Assembly: GCF_035953295.1 (NCBI RefSeq)
Contig: NZ_CP108370.1
Span: forward strand, 7,115,001-7,179,000
DNA: 64,000 bases
From: Streptomyces sp. NBC_01335
GTDB lineage: Bacteria; Actinomycetota; Actinomycetes; Streptomycetales; Streptomycetaceae
Direction of reading: 5' to 3'
The notes under the pieces are model-generated. The model ran no database searches, had not been told where the DNA came from, and saw nothing but the letters and a program-made list of their open reading frames with translations. This document shows, one piece after another, positions 17,979 through 26,403 of this stretch. A program made the position numbers and the translations under genes. How positions within the stretch are numbered: position 1 is the stretch's first letter; each line of letters starts with the position of its first letter.

Positions 17979-18181
17979 GGTGTTCCCGGCTCGCCTTCTC
18001 GTACTGGCTGTGTTGCTGGCTCTGCTGACGGCCCCGCCCCGCCGTGCGGAGGGACTCCGTACCGGGGGCGGGCGTCATTCGGGGTGGTCCCCTTCGCCTG
18101 CATTGTGCCGGGTGGCCGGGGGCCGTGTCGCGCGACCTCCGCGGACCACGGGTCGCAACACCGTGCCGTACCGCCCGGGGC
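17979..18181. other. 203-bp gap upstream of tex
   Basis: The gap must hold the tex promoter on the minus strand and the end of the SCO6745-family transcript. I see GC-rich sequence with short inverted repeats but no clear -10/-35 pair. Confidence 0.4.
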
Positions 18182-19045
18182 TCAGCCCTTGCCGATCAGG
18201 TCACCGGGGAAGGCGCCCGCCGAGGCGGCCGTGAACAGGAAGCCGCGTGCCAGATCGGTCAGCCGCGCCACCCCGTCCGCGCCGAGATGCTCGTACGGCG
18301 CCGCGTCCAGCCGGTCCGTCGTCTCCTCCAGCTCCGCCCGCAGCGCGGTGCCCGCCTCCGTCAGGGAGCCCTCGTCGTCCAGCAGCCCGCGTGCCCGCAG
18401 CCGGGCGGAGGCCGCGTCCCAGTCCTCGCGGTGCCAGCCGCGGGTGCCGAGGACCCAGCGCGGGGACATGCCCTTACCGGTCGCCGTGTGGCTGACCAGC
18501 GCCTCGACCGGGTCGAGCCCCGCGGCGAGCAGCGCGGCGAGGTGGCCGTCGCCCCGGTGCTCGCGCAGCAGCGTCGCGGCGTGCCAGAAGGCGAGGTGCG
18601 GTTCGGTGGGGACCGGCAGATCGGCGTGGGCGGCGTACAGCGGCCGGGCGTGACGGGTGCACGCCTCGGCGGCCCGCAGGGCCAGCCCGGCGGCCTCCGC
18701 CATGTCGGACGAGCCGATGACCTCCTCGCCGAGCAGGCGGCGCAGGGTGGTGTCGGCGGCGCGGAGCCTGGCGGCGAGCACCGCCTCGGGGGAGGCCACC
18801 GACCAGACGGCCGGCACATGCCGCGCCACCAGCTCGTGGTTGAAGTTGTAGAAGGTCGACGTCACCGCGCCGGCCCCGACCGCCCCGAGCGCGGCGCCCC
18901 GGGCGGCGAAGTACGCGGCCCGGGCGTCCTCGATCCCGAGCGCGCCGAGTTCGGCGGTGAGGTCGGGGGAGAAGAAGAGCGTCGAGTGCAGCGGGTTGAC
19001 GGCGTTGTGGCAGCGGCGGCCGGCGCGGGGCGGCAGAGTACTCAT
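18182..19045 (-). CDS. SCO6745-family protein (SalK-like)
   Basis: The 287-residue protein is related to the family named after S. coelicolor SCO6745. It begins with a helical region holding NPLHSTLFFSPDLTAELGAL and the conserved FYNFNHELVARHVP, followed by ARRLRAADTTLRRLLG-like helices, then a winged-helix-like C-terminal half (WHREDWDAASARLRARGLLD, then LTEAGTALRAELEETTDRLD) that resembles MarR-type domains. The molecular function is not known. A palindrome of the TetR-operator type lies 12 bp upstream of the start (19057-19072), leaving almost no leader. It is followed downstream by tex and preceded by an enoyl-CoA hydratase gene, all on the minus strand. Confidence 0.8.
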   Translation of the reverse strand: MSTLPPRAGRRCHNAVNPLHSTLFFSPDLTAELGALGIEDARAAYFAARGAALGAVGAGAVTSTFYNFNHELVARHVPAVWSVASPEAVLAARLRAADTTLRRLLGEEVIGSSDMAEAAGLALRAAEACTRHARPLYAAHADLPVPTEPHLAFWHAATLLREHRGDGHLAALLAAGLDPVEALVSHTATGKGMSPRWVLGTRGWHREDWDAASARLRARGLLDDEGSLTEAGTALRAELEETTDRLDAAPYEHLGADGVARLTDLARGFLFTAASAGAFPGDLIGKG

Positions 19046-19056
19046 GCGCCGCACAT

Positions 19057-19072
19057 TACCGACTGGTCAGTA
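19057..19072. promoter_or_regulatory. TetR-type operator-like palindrome
   Basis: TACCGACTGGTCAGTA fits the symmetric pattern TACnGACnnGTCnGTA (12 of 16 positions symmetric), typical of TetR-family sites. It lies directly upstream of the SCO6745-family start and downstream of the hydratase stop. Confidence 0.5.
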
Positions 19073-19118
19073 TGGAGGGAACCCCCGTACGCCTCGGTGC
19101 GGGGCGTACCGGCCTGGC

Positions 19119-19871
19119 TCAGGTGGTCCAGGTGAAGCGCGGCGACCGTCGCTCCAGGAAGGCGCTCACGCCCTCCGCCGTGTCCTCGCTCGCCCGCGCC
19201 TGCGCGGCCCAGTACGCGTCCCGGTCCGTGCGGCCGGTGGCGAACTCCTTCGCCGCCGCCTGGGTCAGCTGGGACCGGGACGCGAGAATCCCGCAGAACT
19301 CCGCGACCCGGCCGGCCAGCCCGGCGGGCGGCAGCACCTCGTCGACCAGCCCCGTGCGCAGGGCCCGCTCGGTGCCGATCAGCTCCCCGGAGAAGAGGAG
19401 GTACTTCGCGGTCGCGGGACCCACCAGCCCGACGAGCCGCCGGGTCGAGGAGGACGAGTAGACGATCCCCAGCTTGGCCGGGGTGATGCCGAACCGTGCG
19501 CCCTCCTCGGCGAAGCGGAAGTCGCAGGCCGCCGCCAGCTGGCACCCGCCCCCCACGCAGTAGCCGCGCACGGCCGCGATCGTCGGCCGGGGGAACGCGG
19601 CCAGCGCCTCCTCCGCCGCCACCGTGAGCTCCGAGGTCAGCTTCCCGGGCTCCTGGAGGGAGGAGATGTCCGCCCCCGCGCAGAAAGTGTCGCCCGCGCC
19701 GGTGAGAACCAGCACCCGCACCGAGGAGTCGGCCGCCAGCCGCTCCAGCAGGACGGGCAGCTCCCGCCACATCGGGGCCGTCATGGCGTTCCGTTTCGCC
19801 GGGTTGCTGATGACGACGCTCGCCACCCCGTCCGCGACGGAGTGCTCCAGCTGAGGCTCGGTGCGGTCCAT
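19119..19871 (-). CDS. enoyl-CoA hydratase/isomerase family protein
   Basis: The 250-residue protein is a single-domain crotonase. The oxyanion-hole strands are GDTFCAGADISSLQEPG and RGYCVGGGCQLAAACDFRFA. The residue after the second block (ITPAKLGIVYSSSSTRRL) lacks the usual glutamate of hydratases in the LPE context, so it could be an isomerase, hydrolase or decarboxylase branch instead. The start at 19871 is the first ATG of the conserved region. It stands alone between the divergent DUF308 gene and the SCO6745-family gene downstream. Confidence 0.9.
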   Translation of the reverse strand: MDRTEPQLEHSVADGVASVVISNPAKRNAMTAPMWRELPVLLERLAADSSVRVLVLTGAGDTFCAGADISSLQEPGKLTSELTVAAEEALAAFPRPTIAAVRGYCVGGGCQLAAACDFRFAEEGARFGITPAKLGIVYSSSSTRRLVGLVGPATAKYLLFSGELIGTERALRTGLVDEVLPPAGLAGRVAEFCGILASRSQLTQAAAKEFATGRTDRDAYWAAQARASEDTAEGVSAFLERRSPRFTWTT

Positions 19872-19976
19872 GCGCCGGATGCTATCCGTACCGTTCGCTC
19901 CTATGATCCGACCAGGGCCTCCCGACCGGCAGGCCCTGGGGGTGCCGGAGTACGTACGCGCCGCGAGGAGCTGTCG

Positions 19977-20603
19977 ATGGCCGATTCCCGGGTCCAGCGC
20001 AGAAAGCTCAACCGCAGTTTCGCCGTGCTGGTCGTGCTCGGCATCCTGCTGGCCGTCGCCGGCATCATCGGCCTCGTCTACACCGGCGTGGCCACACTCA
20101 CCTCGATGCTGCTCTTCGGCTGGCTCCTGCTGATCGGCGGCGTGGTCGGACTGGCGCACGCGGTCCAGTCCCGGGGCAGCAACTTCTTCTGGCTCGCCGT
20201 CGTCGTCGCGGCACTCAACATCGCGGCCGGCGTGGTCGTGATCCACGACCCGTACGGCAGCGCCGAGGCACTCACCATGTTCGCCGCCCTGCTCTTCCTC
20301 ACCGGGGGGCTGTTCCGGCTGGTCGGCTCGGTCGTGGTGCGCGGGCCGCAGTTCGGCTGGACGCTGCTGCAGGGCGCCTTCGGCCTGCTGCTGGGCCTGC
20401 TGGTGCTCTTCGACTGGCCGCACAGCAGCCGGTACGTCCTCGGCCTCTTCTTCTCGCTCTCGCTGCTCTTCGACGGGCTCGGCCTGATCGCGATCGGCGT
20501 GGGCGGCCGGCAGGTCGTCGGACTGGTCACCGAGCAGCTGGCGGCGGACGGGGACGCCGGCCAGGAGAGGCCGAATAGTGCCCCAGAAGGTGGCCAGAAG
20601 TAG
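19977..20603 (+). CDS. HdeD/DUF308-family membrane protein
   Basis: The 208-residue protein has six hydrophobic segments in the HdeD/DUF308 pattern, two per repeat: VLVVLGILLAVAGIIGLVY, LFGWLLLIGGVVGLAHA, FFWLAVVVAALNIAAGVVV, FAALLFLTGGLFRLVGSVV, LLQGAFGLLLGLLVLFDW and LGLFFSLSLLFDGLGLIAI. HdeD is linked to acid resistance in enteric bacteria; in actinobacteria the role is unknown. The start ATG has GCGAGGAG six bases upstream. Confidence 0.88.
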   Translation: MADSRVQRRKLNRSFAVLVVLGILLAVAGIIGLVYTGVATLTSMLLFGWLLLIGGVVGLAHAVQSRGSNFFWLAVVVAALNIAAGVVVIHDPYGSAEALTMFAALLFLTGGLFRLVGSVVVRGPQFGWTLLQGAFGLLLGLLVLFDWPHSSRYVLGLFFSLSLLFDGLGLIAIGVGGRQVVGLVTEQLAADGDAGQERPNSAPEGGQK

Positions 20604-20756
20604 TCCACATCCGACGCCGCCATACGCAGCCGGTCAAGAGAAGTCGATAGGTGCCCACTTCTTGTCAGTGGCCGGTCCGGAGCTCCGAGGTTCCCGACAC
20701 TCGTCAGTCAACAGAGAGTGTTCCCAGATGCGCGAACCGAGAGCGGGTACCGGATT

Positions 20757-21212
20757 ATGGAGAGCCGCGGGAGTGTTCCGGCCCGTCCCGTGTCGTACGA
20801 AGGGGTGTGGCGCTTCACCGCACCCGCCGTCGACGTATCGGTTCCGCAGGCCCGGCACGCGGTGCGTGACCTGATCGGCAGGCAGGGCGTACCGGTGGAG
20901 GACGACATCCTCCAGGGGCTGCTGCTGATCGTCTCGGAACTGGCGACCAACGCGGTCAGACACGCGGCCCTCCTCTCGCCCGAGCTGGCGGTGGAGGTGG
21001 CCATCGGCGCCGACTGGATCAGGGTCTCGGTCGAGGACAACCACCCCTACCGCCCCACCGCGCTGGAGACCGACCACGCCCAGACGGGCGGCCGGGGGCT
21101 GCTGCTCGTGAAGGAGATCACCGCCGAGGCGGGCGGCACCTGCGACGTGGAGCACACCGCGAGCGGCGGGAAGATCATCTGGGCGGTGCTCCCCCTGAGA
21201 GCGCCGCTCTGA
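20757..21212 (+). CDS. RsbW-like ATP-binding protein (HATPase_c_2)
   Basis: The 151-residue protein is a stand-alone GHKL ATPase of the anti-sigma/serine-kinase type common in Streptomyces. The N box is LLIVSELATNAVRHA, the G1 box VSVEDNHPYRP is degenerate and the G2 box TGGRGLLLVKEIT is intact. It has no partner sigma or anti-anti-sigma gene in the window. A longer start, the GTG at 20718, would add 13 residues. The 153-bp gap before it (20604-20756) has the short inverted repeat CACTC...GAGTG at its end but no clear promoter. Confidence 0.85.
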   Translation: MESRGSVPARPVSYEGVWRFTAPAVDVSVPQARHAVRDLIGRQGVPVEDDILQGLLLIVSELATNAVRHAALLSPELAVEVAIGADWIRVSVEDNHPYRPTALETDHAQTGGRGLLLVKEITAEAGGTCDVEHTASGGKIIWAVLPLRAPL

Positions 21213-21271
21213 CGGTACGGCCGCGACGCCGCCCGTACCGGCAGGGCTGCGGGCTCCCCTCCGGGGCCCGC
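21213..21271. terminator. two hairpins between convergent genes
   Basis: CGGTACGG (21213-21220) pairs with CCGTACCG (21233-21240), and a second GC hairpin with arms GCGGGC/GCCCGC follows at 21249-21271. They lie between the RsbW-like gene and idi, which converge. Confidence 0.6.
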
Positions 21272-21296
21272 CCACCCGCCCGGCAGGGCCGGTCCG

Positions 21297-21890
21297 TCAC
21301 CAGCCCGCGGAGGGGCCCGTCAGCTCACGGATCGCCGGGCGCGCCGCGTCCAGCACCGTCATGAACCACGCGGAGAACGGCCCCTCGGCGTGCCGCTCGG
21401 CCAGTTCGGCGGCGGTCACGAACACCGTCTCGCCGACCTCCTCCGGGTCGGGCCGAGGGGCGTCCTGGGCGAGGCCCACGTACAGGTGGTTGAACTCCTG
21501 CTCCACCAGCCCCGACGCGGGGTCGGGGTGGTTGTAGCGCACGGTCCCGGCCGCCGCCATCAGGGACGGCGAGATGCCGAGCTCCTCGTGCGTGCGCCGG
21601 GCGGCGGCGGCGAAGGGGGCCTCACCCGGGTAGGGGTGGCCGCAGCAGGTGTTGGACCACACGCCGGGGGAGTGGTACTTGCCGAGCGCGCGGCGCTGGA
21701 GCAGCAGCCGTCCCTGCTCGTCGAAGAGGAAGACCGAGAAGGCGCGGTGCAGCCGGCCGGGCGCCTGGTGGGCGGCGAGCTTCTCCGCGGTGCCGATGGT
21801 GGTGCCGCTCTCGTCGACCAGTTCGAGCATGATCGCTTCTGCGGAGCCGTTCGACGAGCTGTGCGTCGCGGTGGCTGGTGTGGTCGGCAT
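21297..21890 (-). CDS. idi: isopentenyl-diphosphate delta-isomerase, type I
   Basis: The 197-residue Nudix-fold enzyme interconverts isopentenyl and dimethylallyl diphosphate for isoprenoid synthesis. The active-site cysteine is in WSNTCCGHPYPGE, the Nudix helix is ARRTHEELGI and the metal-binding glutamates are in GLVEQEFNHLYVG. ATG at 21890 is chosen over the one at 21896 because GAAGGA lies six bases upstream of it. It lies about 10 kb from the hopanoid operon; dimethylallyl diphosphate from this enzyme can prime the farnesyl diphosphate used there, but the gene is transcribed separately. Confidence 0.95.
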   Translation of the reverse strand: MPTTPATATHSSSNGSAEAIMLELVDESGTTIGTAEKLAAHQAPGRLHRAFSVFLFDEQGRLLLQRRALGKYHSPGVWSNTCCGHPYPGEAPFAAAARRTHEELGISPSLMAAAGTVRYNHPDPASGLVEQEFNHLYVGLAQDAPRPDPEEVGETVFVTAAELAERHAEGPFSAWFMTVLDAARPAIRELTGPSAGW

Positions 21891-22039
21891 ACCCATCCTT
21901 CGCTTTGGTTCCCGGCCTCGTGCGTCCGGACCCCTGGAGTCCGGTCAAGTCTGCCCCACAAATGCCGCTTGTCCGTACTTCGGGACCGGGCATGTCCGCC
22001 CCCGCGCGGGCCGGGTGGGACGCGCGGGGCCTTCTGCCG

Positions 22040-22972
22040 TCACCGGCAGAGTCTCGCCTCGTGCGCGGCGTGGCCGCTCGGTTCCAGCTGGAAGGTGCAG
22101 TGCTCCACGTCGAAGTGGTTCCCGACGCAGCCCTGAAGGTCGTGGAGGAGCTTCTCGTGGCCGATGGAGTCCAGCATCTCCTGGTGGACGACGACGTGGG
22201 CCGAGAGGACGGGCATCCCCGAGGTGATCGTCCAGGCGTGCAGGTCGTGGACGTCCAGCACCCCGGGCAGGTCCGTGATGTGGGCCCGTACCTCGGCCAT
22301 GTCCACCCCCTTGGGCGCGGACTCCAGCAGGACGTTGATCGTCTCGCGCAACAGCTTCACCGTACGGGGGACGATCATCAGACCGATCACCAGGGAGGCG
22401 ATCGGGTCGGCCGCCTGCCAGCCGGTGGCCAGCACGATGCCCGCCGAGACGAGGACGGTGACCGAGCCGAGGGTGTCCGCGAGCACCTCCAGATAGGCGC
22501 CCCGGACGTTGAGGCTGTCCTTCTGCCCGCCCACCAGCAGGGTGAGCGAGACCAGATTGGCGATCAGACCCACGGAGGCGAAGGCGATGGCCAGGCCGCC
22601 GCGGGTGTCCGCCGGGGTGATGAAGCGGTCGACCGCCTCGTACACGAGGAACGCGCCGACGCCCAGCAGCAGGAGGCAGTTGGCCAGCGCCGCCAGGATC
22701 TCGGCGCGGGCGAACCCGAAGGTGCGGTTCGGTCCCGCCGGGCGGTTGGCGAAGTGGATGGCGAGCAGGGCCATGCCCAGCCCCAGACCGTCGGTCGCCA
22801 TGTGGGCGGCGTCCGCGATCAGAGCGAGCGAGTCGGCGAGCACGCCGCCGACGATCTCCATGACCATCACGCCGAGGGTGATCCCCAGGGCGATCCTGAG
22901 CCGCCCCAGGTACGCGGCCGACGCTGTCGCGGGTGTGCCGTGCGTGTGACCGTGGTCGTGGCCGGCCCCCAT
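22040..22972 (-). CDS. cation diffusion facilitator (CDF) metal exporter
   Basis: The 310-residue protein is a CDF efflux pump with six membrane segments that moves divalent metals such as zinc, cadmium or cobalt out of the cell against protons. It has a His-rich N-terminus (GHDHGHTHG), the TM2 site ADAAHMATD (HxxxD) and a C-terminal metal-sensing domain (DVHDLHAWTITSG). In TM5 the site reads EVLADTLGS, so glutamate stands where HxxxD members have histidine, which may change metal choice. ATG at 22972 has GGAGG seven bases upstream and is preferred to the ATG at 22978. A perfect 17-bp palindrome at 23058-23074 upstream is a likely operator. Confidence 0.92.
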   Translation of the reverse strand: MGAGHDHGHTHGTPATASAAYLGRLRIALGITLGVMVMEIVGGVLADSLALIADAAHMATDGLGLGMALLAIHFANRPAGPNRTFGFARAEILAALANCLLLLGVGAFLVYEAVDRFITPADTRGGLAIAFASVGLIANLVSLTLLVGGQKDSLNVRGAYLEVLADTLGSVTVLVSAGIVLATGWQAADPIASLVIGLMIVPRTVKLLRETINVLLESAPKGVDMAEVRAHITDLPGVLDVHDLHAWTITSGMPVLSAHVVVHQEMLDSIGHEKLLHDLQGCVGNHFDVEHCTFQLEPSGHAAHEARLCR

Positions 22973-23057
22973 GCGCATGCCTCCAGACGGTGGTGCGGCT
23001 CGGGTCGGCGGCGCCCGAGACCGCCCAGTGAACTACGGGCGGGGGGTATCGGGCAAC

Positions 23058-23074
23058 ACGGTGTTGAACACCGT
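23058..23074. promoter_or_regulatory. perfect palindrome upstream of the CDF gene
   Basis: ACGGTGTT-G-AACACCGT has perfect 8-bp arms around one base and lies 86 bp upstream of the CDF start. It is probably the operator of a metal-responsive repressor that is not encoded nearby. Confidence 0.6.
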
Positions 23075-23218
23075 TGTCATCTGCTCTGACCTGCACAAAT
23101 GTACGAGAGTGGCTGGAGTGTGTCGTCGAACTGCTGTTTGCCGGGCGACGCCTGGCACGCGCGCTCGGCGCGTTCCCGGATCGGGCTGGATCCGGGAGCG
23201 GGGTCCGAACGAAAGGCC

Positions 23219-24205
23219 CTACGGCCGTCCCGCTTCGGGGTGGCGCGTCAGCCAGCCCTCCCACGCCGATTCCACCATCTCGCGCGCCCCCCGTCGCGCG
23301 GACCAGCCGAGCTCCTCGGCGATCCGCGCCGCCGAGGCCACCGACTTCGCCGCGTCACCCGCACGAGGGGGCCCGACGACCGGTGCCGTGTCGTTCCCGG
23401 TGACCTCGGCCACCAGGGAGGCGAGCTCGCGCACCGAGACGCCCTCGCCGCGTCCGATGTTCACCGTCAGGTCGCCGGGGGTGTCCTGGGCCGCCAGGTG
23501 GCGTGCGACCGCCAGGTGGGCGTCGGCGAGGTCGGCGACATGGATGTAGTCCCGGATGCAGGTGCCGTCCGGGGTCGGGTACGAGGCGCCGAAGATACGG
23601 GGCGCCTCGCCGCGCGTCAGCCGGTCGAAGAACATCGGGATCACGTTGAAGGCGCCGGTGTCCGTGAGGGCCGGCTCGGCGGCGCCCGCCACGTTGAAGT
23701 AGCGCAGGCAGGCCGTGGACATCCCGTGGGCGCGACCGGTGGCGCGCACCAGCCACTCCCCGGCGAGCTTCGTCTCGCCGTACGGGCTGATCGGCGCGCA
23801 CGGGGTGTCCTCGGTGATCACCTCGGCCTCGGGCACCCCGTAGACGGCGGCCGAGGAGGAGAAGACGAAGGAGCGCACGCCCGCCGCCGCCGCGGCGGCC
23901 TCCAGCAGGACGCCGAGCCCGGCGACGTTCTCCCGGTAGTAGAGCAGCGGCTGCTCCACCGACTCGTCCACCCGTTTCTTCCCCGCGAGGTGCACCACAC
24001 CGGTGATCGCGTGGTCCGCCAGCAGCCCGTCCACCAGCGCGCGGTCCGCGGACGACCCCCGGACCAGTTCGATGTCCGCCGGAAGCCGCTCGGCCACCCC
24101 CGTGGACAGGTCGTCGAGCACGACGGCCTTCTCCCCGGAGGCGACCATGGCCTTCGCCACATGTGCCCCGATGTACCCCGCACCGCCTGTGATCAGCCAC
24201 GTCAT
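23219..24205 (-). CDS. galE: UDP-glucose 4-epimerase
   Basis: The 328-residue NAD-dependent epimerase interconverts UDP-glucose and UDP-galactose. The NAD-binding motif is TGGAGYIGAHVA, the catalytic Ser and Tyr/Lys are in FSSSAAVYG and SPYGETKLAGE, and the family block ACLRYFNVAGA and TCIRDYIHVADLADAH are present. The ATG at 24205 starts directly at the Rossmann strand and has no good ribosome site, with TAGGCT ten bases before it, so a leaderless transcript is possible. It is divergent from the cell-surface polymer operon and may supply its UDP-galactose. Confidence 0.95.
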   Translation of the reverse strand: MTWLITGGAGYIGAHVAKAMVASGEKAVVLDDLSTGVAERLPADIELVRGSSADRALVDGLLADHAITGVVHLAGKKRVDESVEQPLLYYRENVAGLGVLLEAAAAAAGVRSFVFSSSAAVYGVPEAEVITEDTPCAPISPYGETKLAGEWLVRATGRAHGMSTACLRYFNVAGAAEPALTDTGAFNVIPMFFDRLTRGEAPRIFGASYPTPDGTCIRDYIHVADLADAHLAVARHLAAQDTPGDLTVNIGRGEGVSVRELASLVAEVTGNDTAPVVGPPRAGDAAKSVASAARIAEELGWSARRGAREMVESAWEGWLTRHPEAGRP

Positions 24206-24561
24206 GCCGATCAGCCTAAAGGGTGCCCCGTCGTCCCCGATCGGTCCCGGCCACCGGCCGATGCGTCCGCTTCCGCGAGCGGGACCCGCCCCGTAGTCCC
24301 CCGGCCCGGCCCCGCACTCCCCGCGGCCGCTCCGCACCGCGGTTTGTCGCACAGGGGCTCGATCAAGGAAGATGATCACTAAGGGGCGAACAGGGTGCAG
24401 GACCGGCCCGAACGGAGCACAAACGGGCAGTGAACTCAACCTTCTGTTCATCCGATAGCCTCTGCCGATGTGCCGCAGGCCCGCGGGCTCGTAGATCCGC
24501 AGCCCCGTTCACGGGTCGTCCCGCGTGCCCGCCCCTGCCCGGATCCAAGGAGTGAGTTCGT
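24206..24561. promoter_or_regulatory. 356-bp divergent promoter region of galE and the polymer operon
   Basis: The region has no convincing gene. On the plus strand TAGCCT (24456-24461) resembles a -10 element about 100 bp before the first operon gene, with only a weak -35 (TGAACT at 24431-24436). An AAGGAG ribosome site follows at 24547-24552. On the minus strand TAGGCT lies next to the galE start. Confidence 0.4.
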
Positions 24562-26403
24562 CTGTCGACCGCCATTCTCACCGGTGTGCCGGTACCCGGG
24601 TCGTCGATCGAGGACGACCTGCGCGCCCTCGGCTTCGACGTCCGTACGGCCGCCGACGCCGGTGAAGCCGCCGCACTCCTCGGAGCCGTCCCCGCGAGCC
24701 AACGCGTCGCGCTCGTGGACCCCCGCTTCGTCGGCCACGTCCACGCCCTGCGCCTCGGACTCACCGACCCCCGCTTCGCCGCCGCCTGCCTTCCCGGCGC
24801 ACTGACCGTGCAGCCCGACGCACGGGCCGCACTGCTGCGCGCGATGGACCGGACCGCCGCGGCGGTCGGCGCCGGACGGCCGGTGGCCGGGGACGGGGAC
24901 GGAGGACCCGACCAGCCGGAGGACCGTACGGTCCCCGGCCGCATCGCGCTCGCCCTGGAGGCCGGGGGGACGGCCGTGCAGCGCCCCGAACTCGGTTCGC
25001 TCACCGCCACCGTCCCCACCACCGACGAGGAACTGGCCGCAGCCCGGGCGGCCGTCGCGGCCGTGGACGACGAGGCCGTACGGCTGCGCAGCGCGGTGAA
25101 GGCGCACGACGGCTTCTTCACCACCCACTTCATCAGCCCGTACTCCCGCTACATCGCCCGCTGGTGCGCGCGGCGCGGACTCACCCCGAACCAGGTCACC
25201 ACCGCCTCGCTGGTCACCGCGCTCGTCGCGGCCGGCTGCGCGGCGACCGGGACCCGGCCCGGGTTCGTGGCCGCCGGGCTGCTGCTCCTCTTCTCCTTCG
25301 TCCTGGACTGCACCGACGGGCAGCTGGCCCGCTACTCGCTCCAGTACTCGACGATGGGCGCCTGGCTCGACGCCACCTTCGACCGCGCCAAGGAGTACGC
25401 CTACTACGCGGGCCTCGCCATCGGCGCCTCGCACATGGCCGGCGGCGACGACGTGTGGGCCCTCGCGCTCGGCGCCATGGTCCTCCAGGCCTGCCGCCAC
25501 GTCGTCGACTTCTCCTTCAACGAGGCCAACCACGACGCGGTCTCCAACACCAGCCCCACCGCCGCCCTCTCCGACCGGCTCGACAGCGTCGGCTGGACGG
25601 TCTGGCTGCGCCGGATGATCGTGCTCCCCATCGGCGAACGCTGGGCCATGATCGCGGTGCTCACCGCGGTCACCACGCCCCGGATCGTCTTCTACGCCCT
25701 GCTCGTCGGCTGCTCGCTGGCCGCCTGCTACACCACGGCCGGCCGGCTGCTCCGCTCGCTGACCCGCAAGGCACGGCGTACCGACCGCGCCGCGCGCGCC
25801 CTGGCCGACCTCGCCGACTCGGGCCCGCTCGCCCGGGCCGTGGCCGTCGTCCGCCGCCCGGGCGGCGGCTTCACCGCCCCGCTGCTGGCCCTGGTGGGCA
25901 GCGGTCTGATGATCGCGACGGCCCTGGCCGCCCCCTTCGGCAGCTGGTGGCCGGTGGCCGTCGCCGGGGTGTACACGCTCCTCGCCGGACTCGCCGTCTC
26001 GCGCCCCCTCAAGGGCGCGCTCGACTGGCTCGTTCCCCCCTTCTTCCGGGCGGCCGAGTACTGCACGGTCCTGGCGCTGGCCGCCCGCAGCGGCGTGCCG
26101 CACGCCGTTCCGGCGGCATTCGGCCTGGTCGCGGCGGTCGCCTACCATCACTACGACACGGTGTACCGGATCCGGGGCGGCACGGGAGCCCCGCCGCAGT
26201 GGCTGGTCCGCACCGTCCTCGGGCACGAGGGCCGCACCCTCGTGGTGGCCCTGTTCGCCGCCGTACTCACCATCCGTTCCAGCTTCACCACGGCCCTGAC
26301 CGCCCTCGCGGTGGCCGTGGCTCTGGTGGTGACCGTGGAGTCCATCCGTTTCTGGGTGTCCTCCTCGGCCCCCGCCGTACACGACGAAGGAGAACTCGCA
26401 TGA
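24562..26403 (+). CDS. DUF5941 / CDP-alcohol phosphatidyltransferase membrane protein
   Basis: The protein of 613 residues has an N-terminal cytoplasmic part of about 180 residues of unknown fold and a membrane domain with the complete CDP-alcohol phosphotransferase signature DGx2ARx8Gx3Dx3D, read here as DGQLAR, then G, D and D at the right spacing (residues about 252-276). Such enzymes pass a phosphoalcohol from a CDP-alcohol to a hydroxyl acceptor. At least eight hydrophobic segments follow, including a second membrane part (LLALVGSGLMIATALAAPFG). No ATG, GTG or TTG lies near AAGGAG at 24547-24552; the codon at the right distance is CTG at 24562, and the next possible start is GTG at 24586. 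Its stop overlaps the next gene by four bases. Confidence 0.85.
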   Translation: MSTAILTGVPVPGSSIEDDLRALGFDVRTAADAGEAAALLGAVPASQRVALVDPRFVGHVHALRLGLTDPRFAAACLPGALTVQPDARAALLRAMDRTAAAVGAGRPVAGDGDGGPDQPEDRTVPGRIALALEAGGTAVQRPELGSLTATVPTTDEELAAARAAVAAVDDEAVRLRSAVKAHDGFFTTHFISPYSRYIARWCARRGLTPNQVTTASLVTALVAAGCAATGTRPGFVAAGLLLLFSFVLDCTDGQLARYSLQYSTMGAWLDATFDRAKEYAYYAGLAIGASHMAGGDDVWALALGAMVLQACRHVVDFSFNEANHDAVSNTSPTAALSDRLDSVGWTVWLRRMIVLPIGERWAMIAVLTAVTTPRIVFYALLVGCSLAACYTTAGRLLRSLTRKARRTDRAARALADLADSGPLARAVAVVRRPGGGFTAPLLALVGSGLMIATALAAPFGSWWPVAVAGVYTLLAGLAVSRPLKGALDWLVPPFFRAAEYCTVLALAARSGVPHAVPAAFGLVAAVAYHHYDTVYRIRGGTGAPPQWLVRTVLGHEGRTLVVALFAAVLTIRSSFTTALTALAVAVALVVTVESIRFWVSSSAPAVHDEGELA

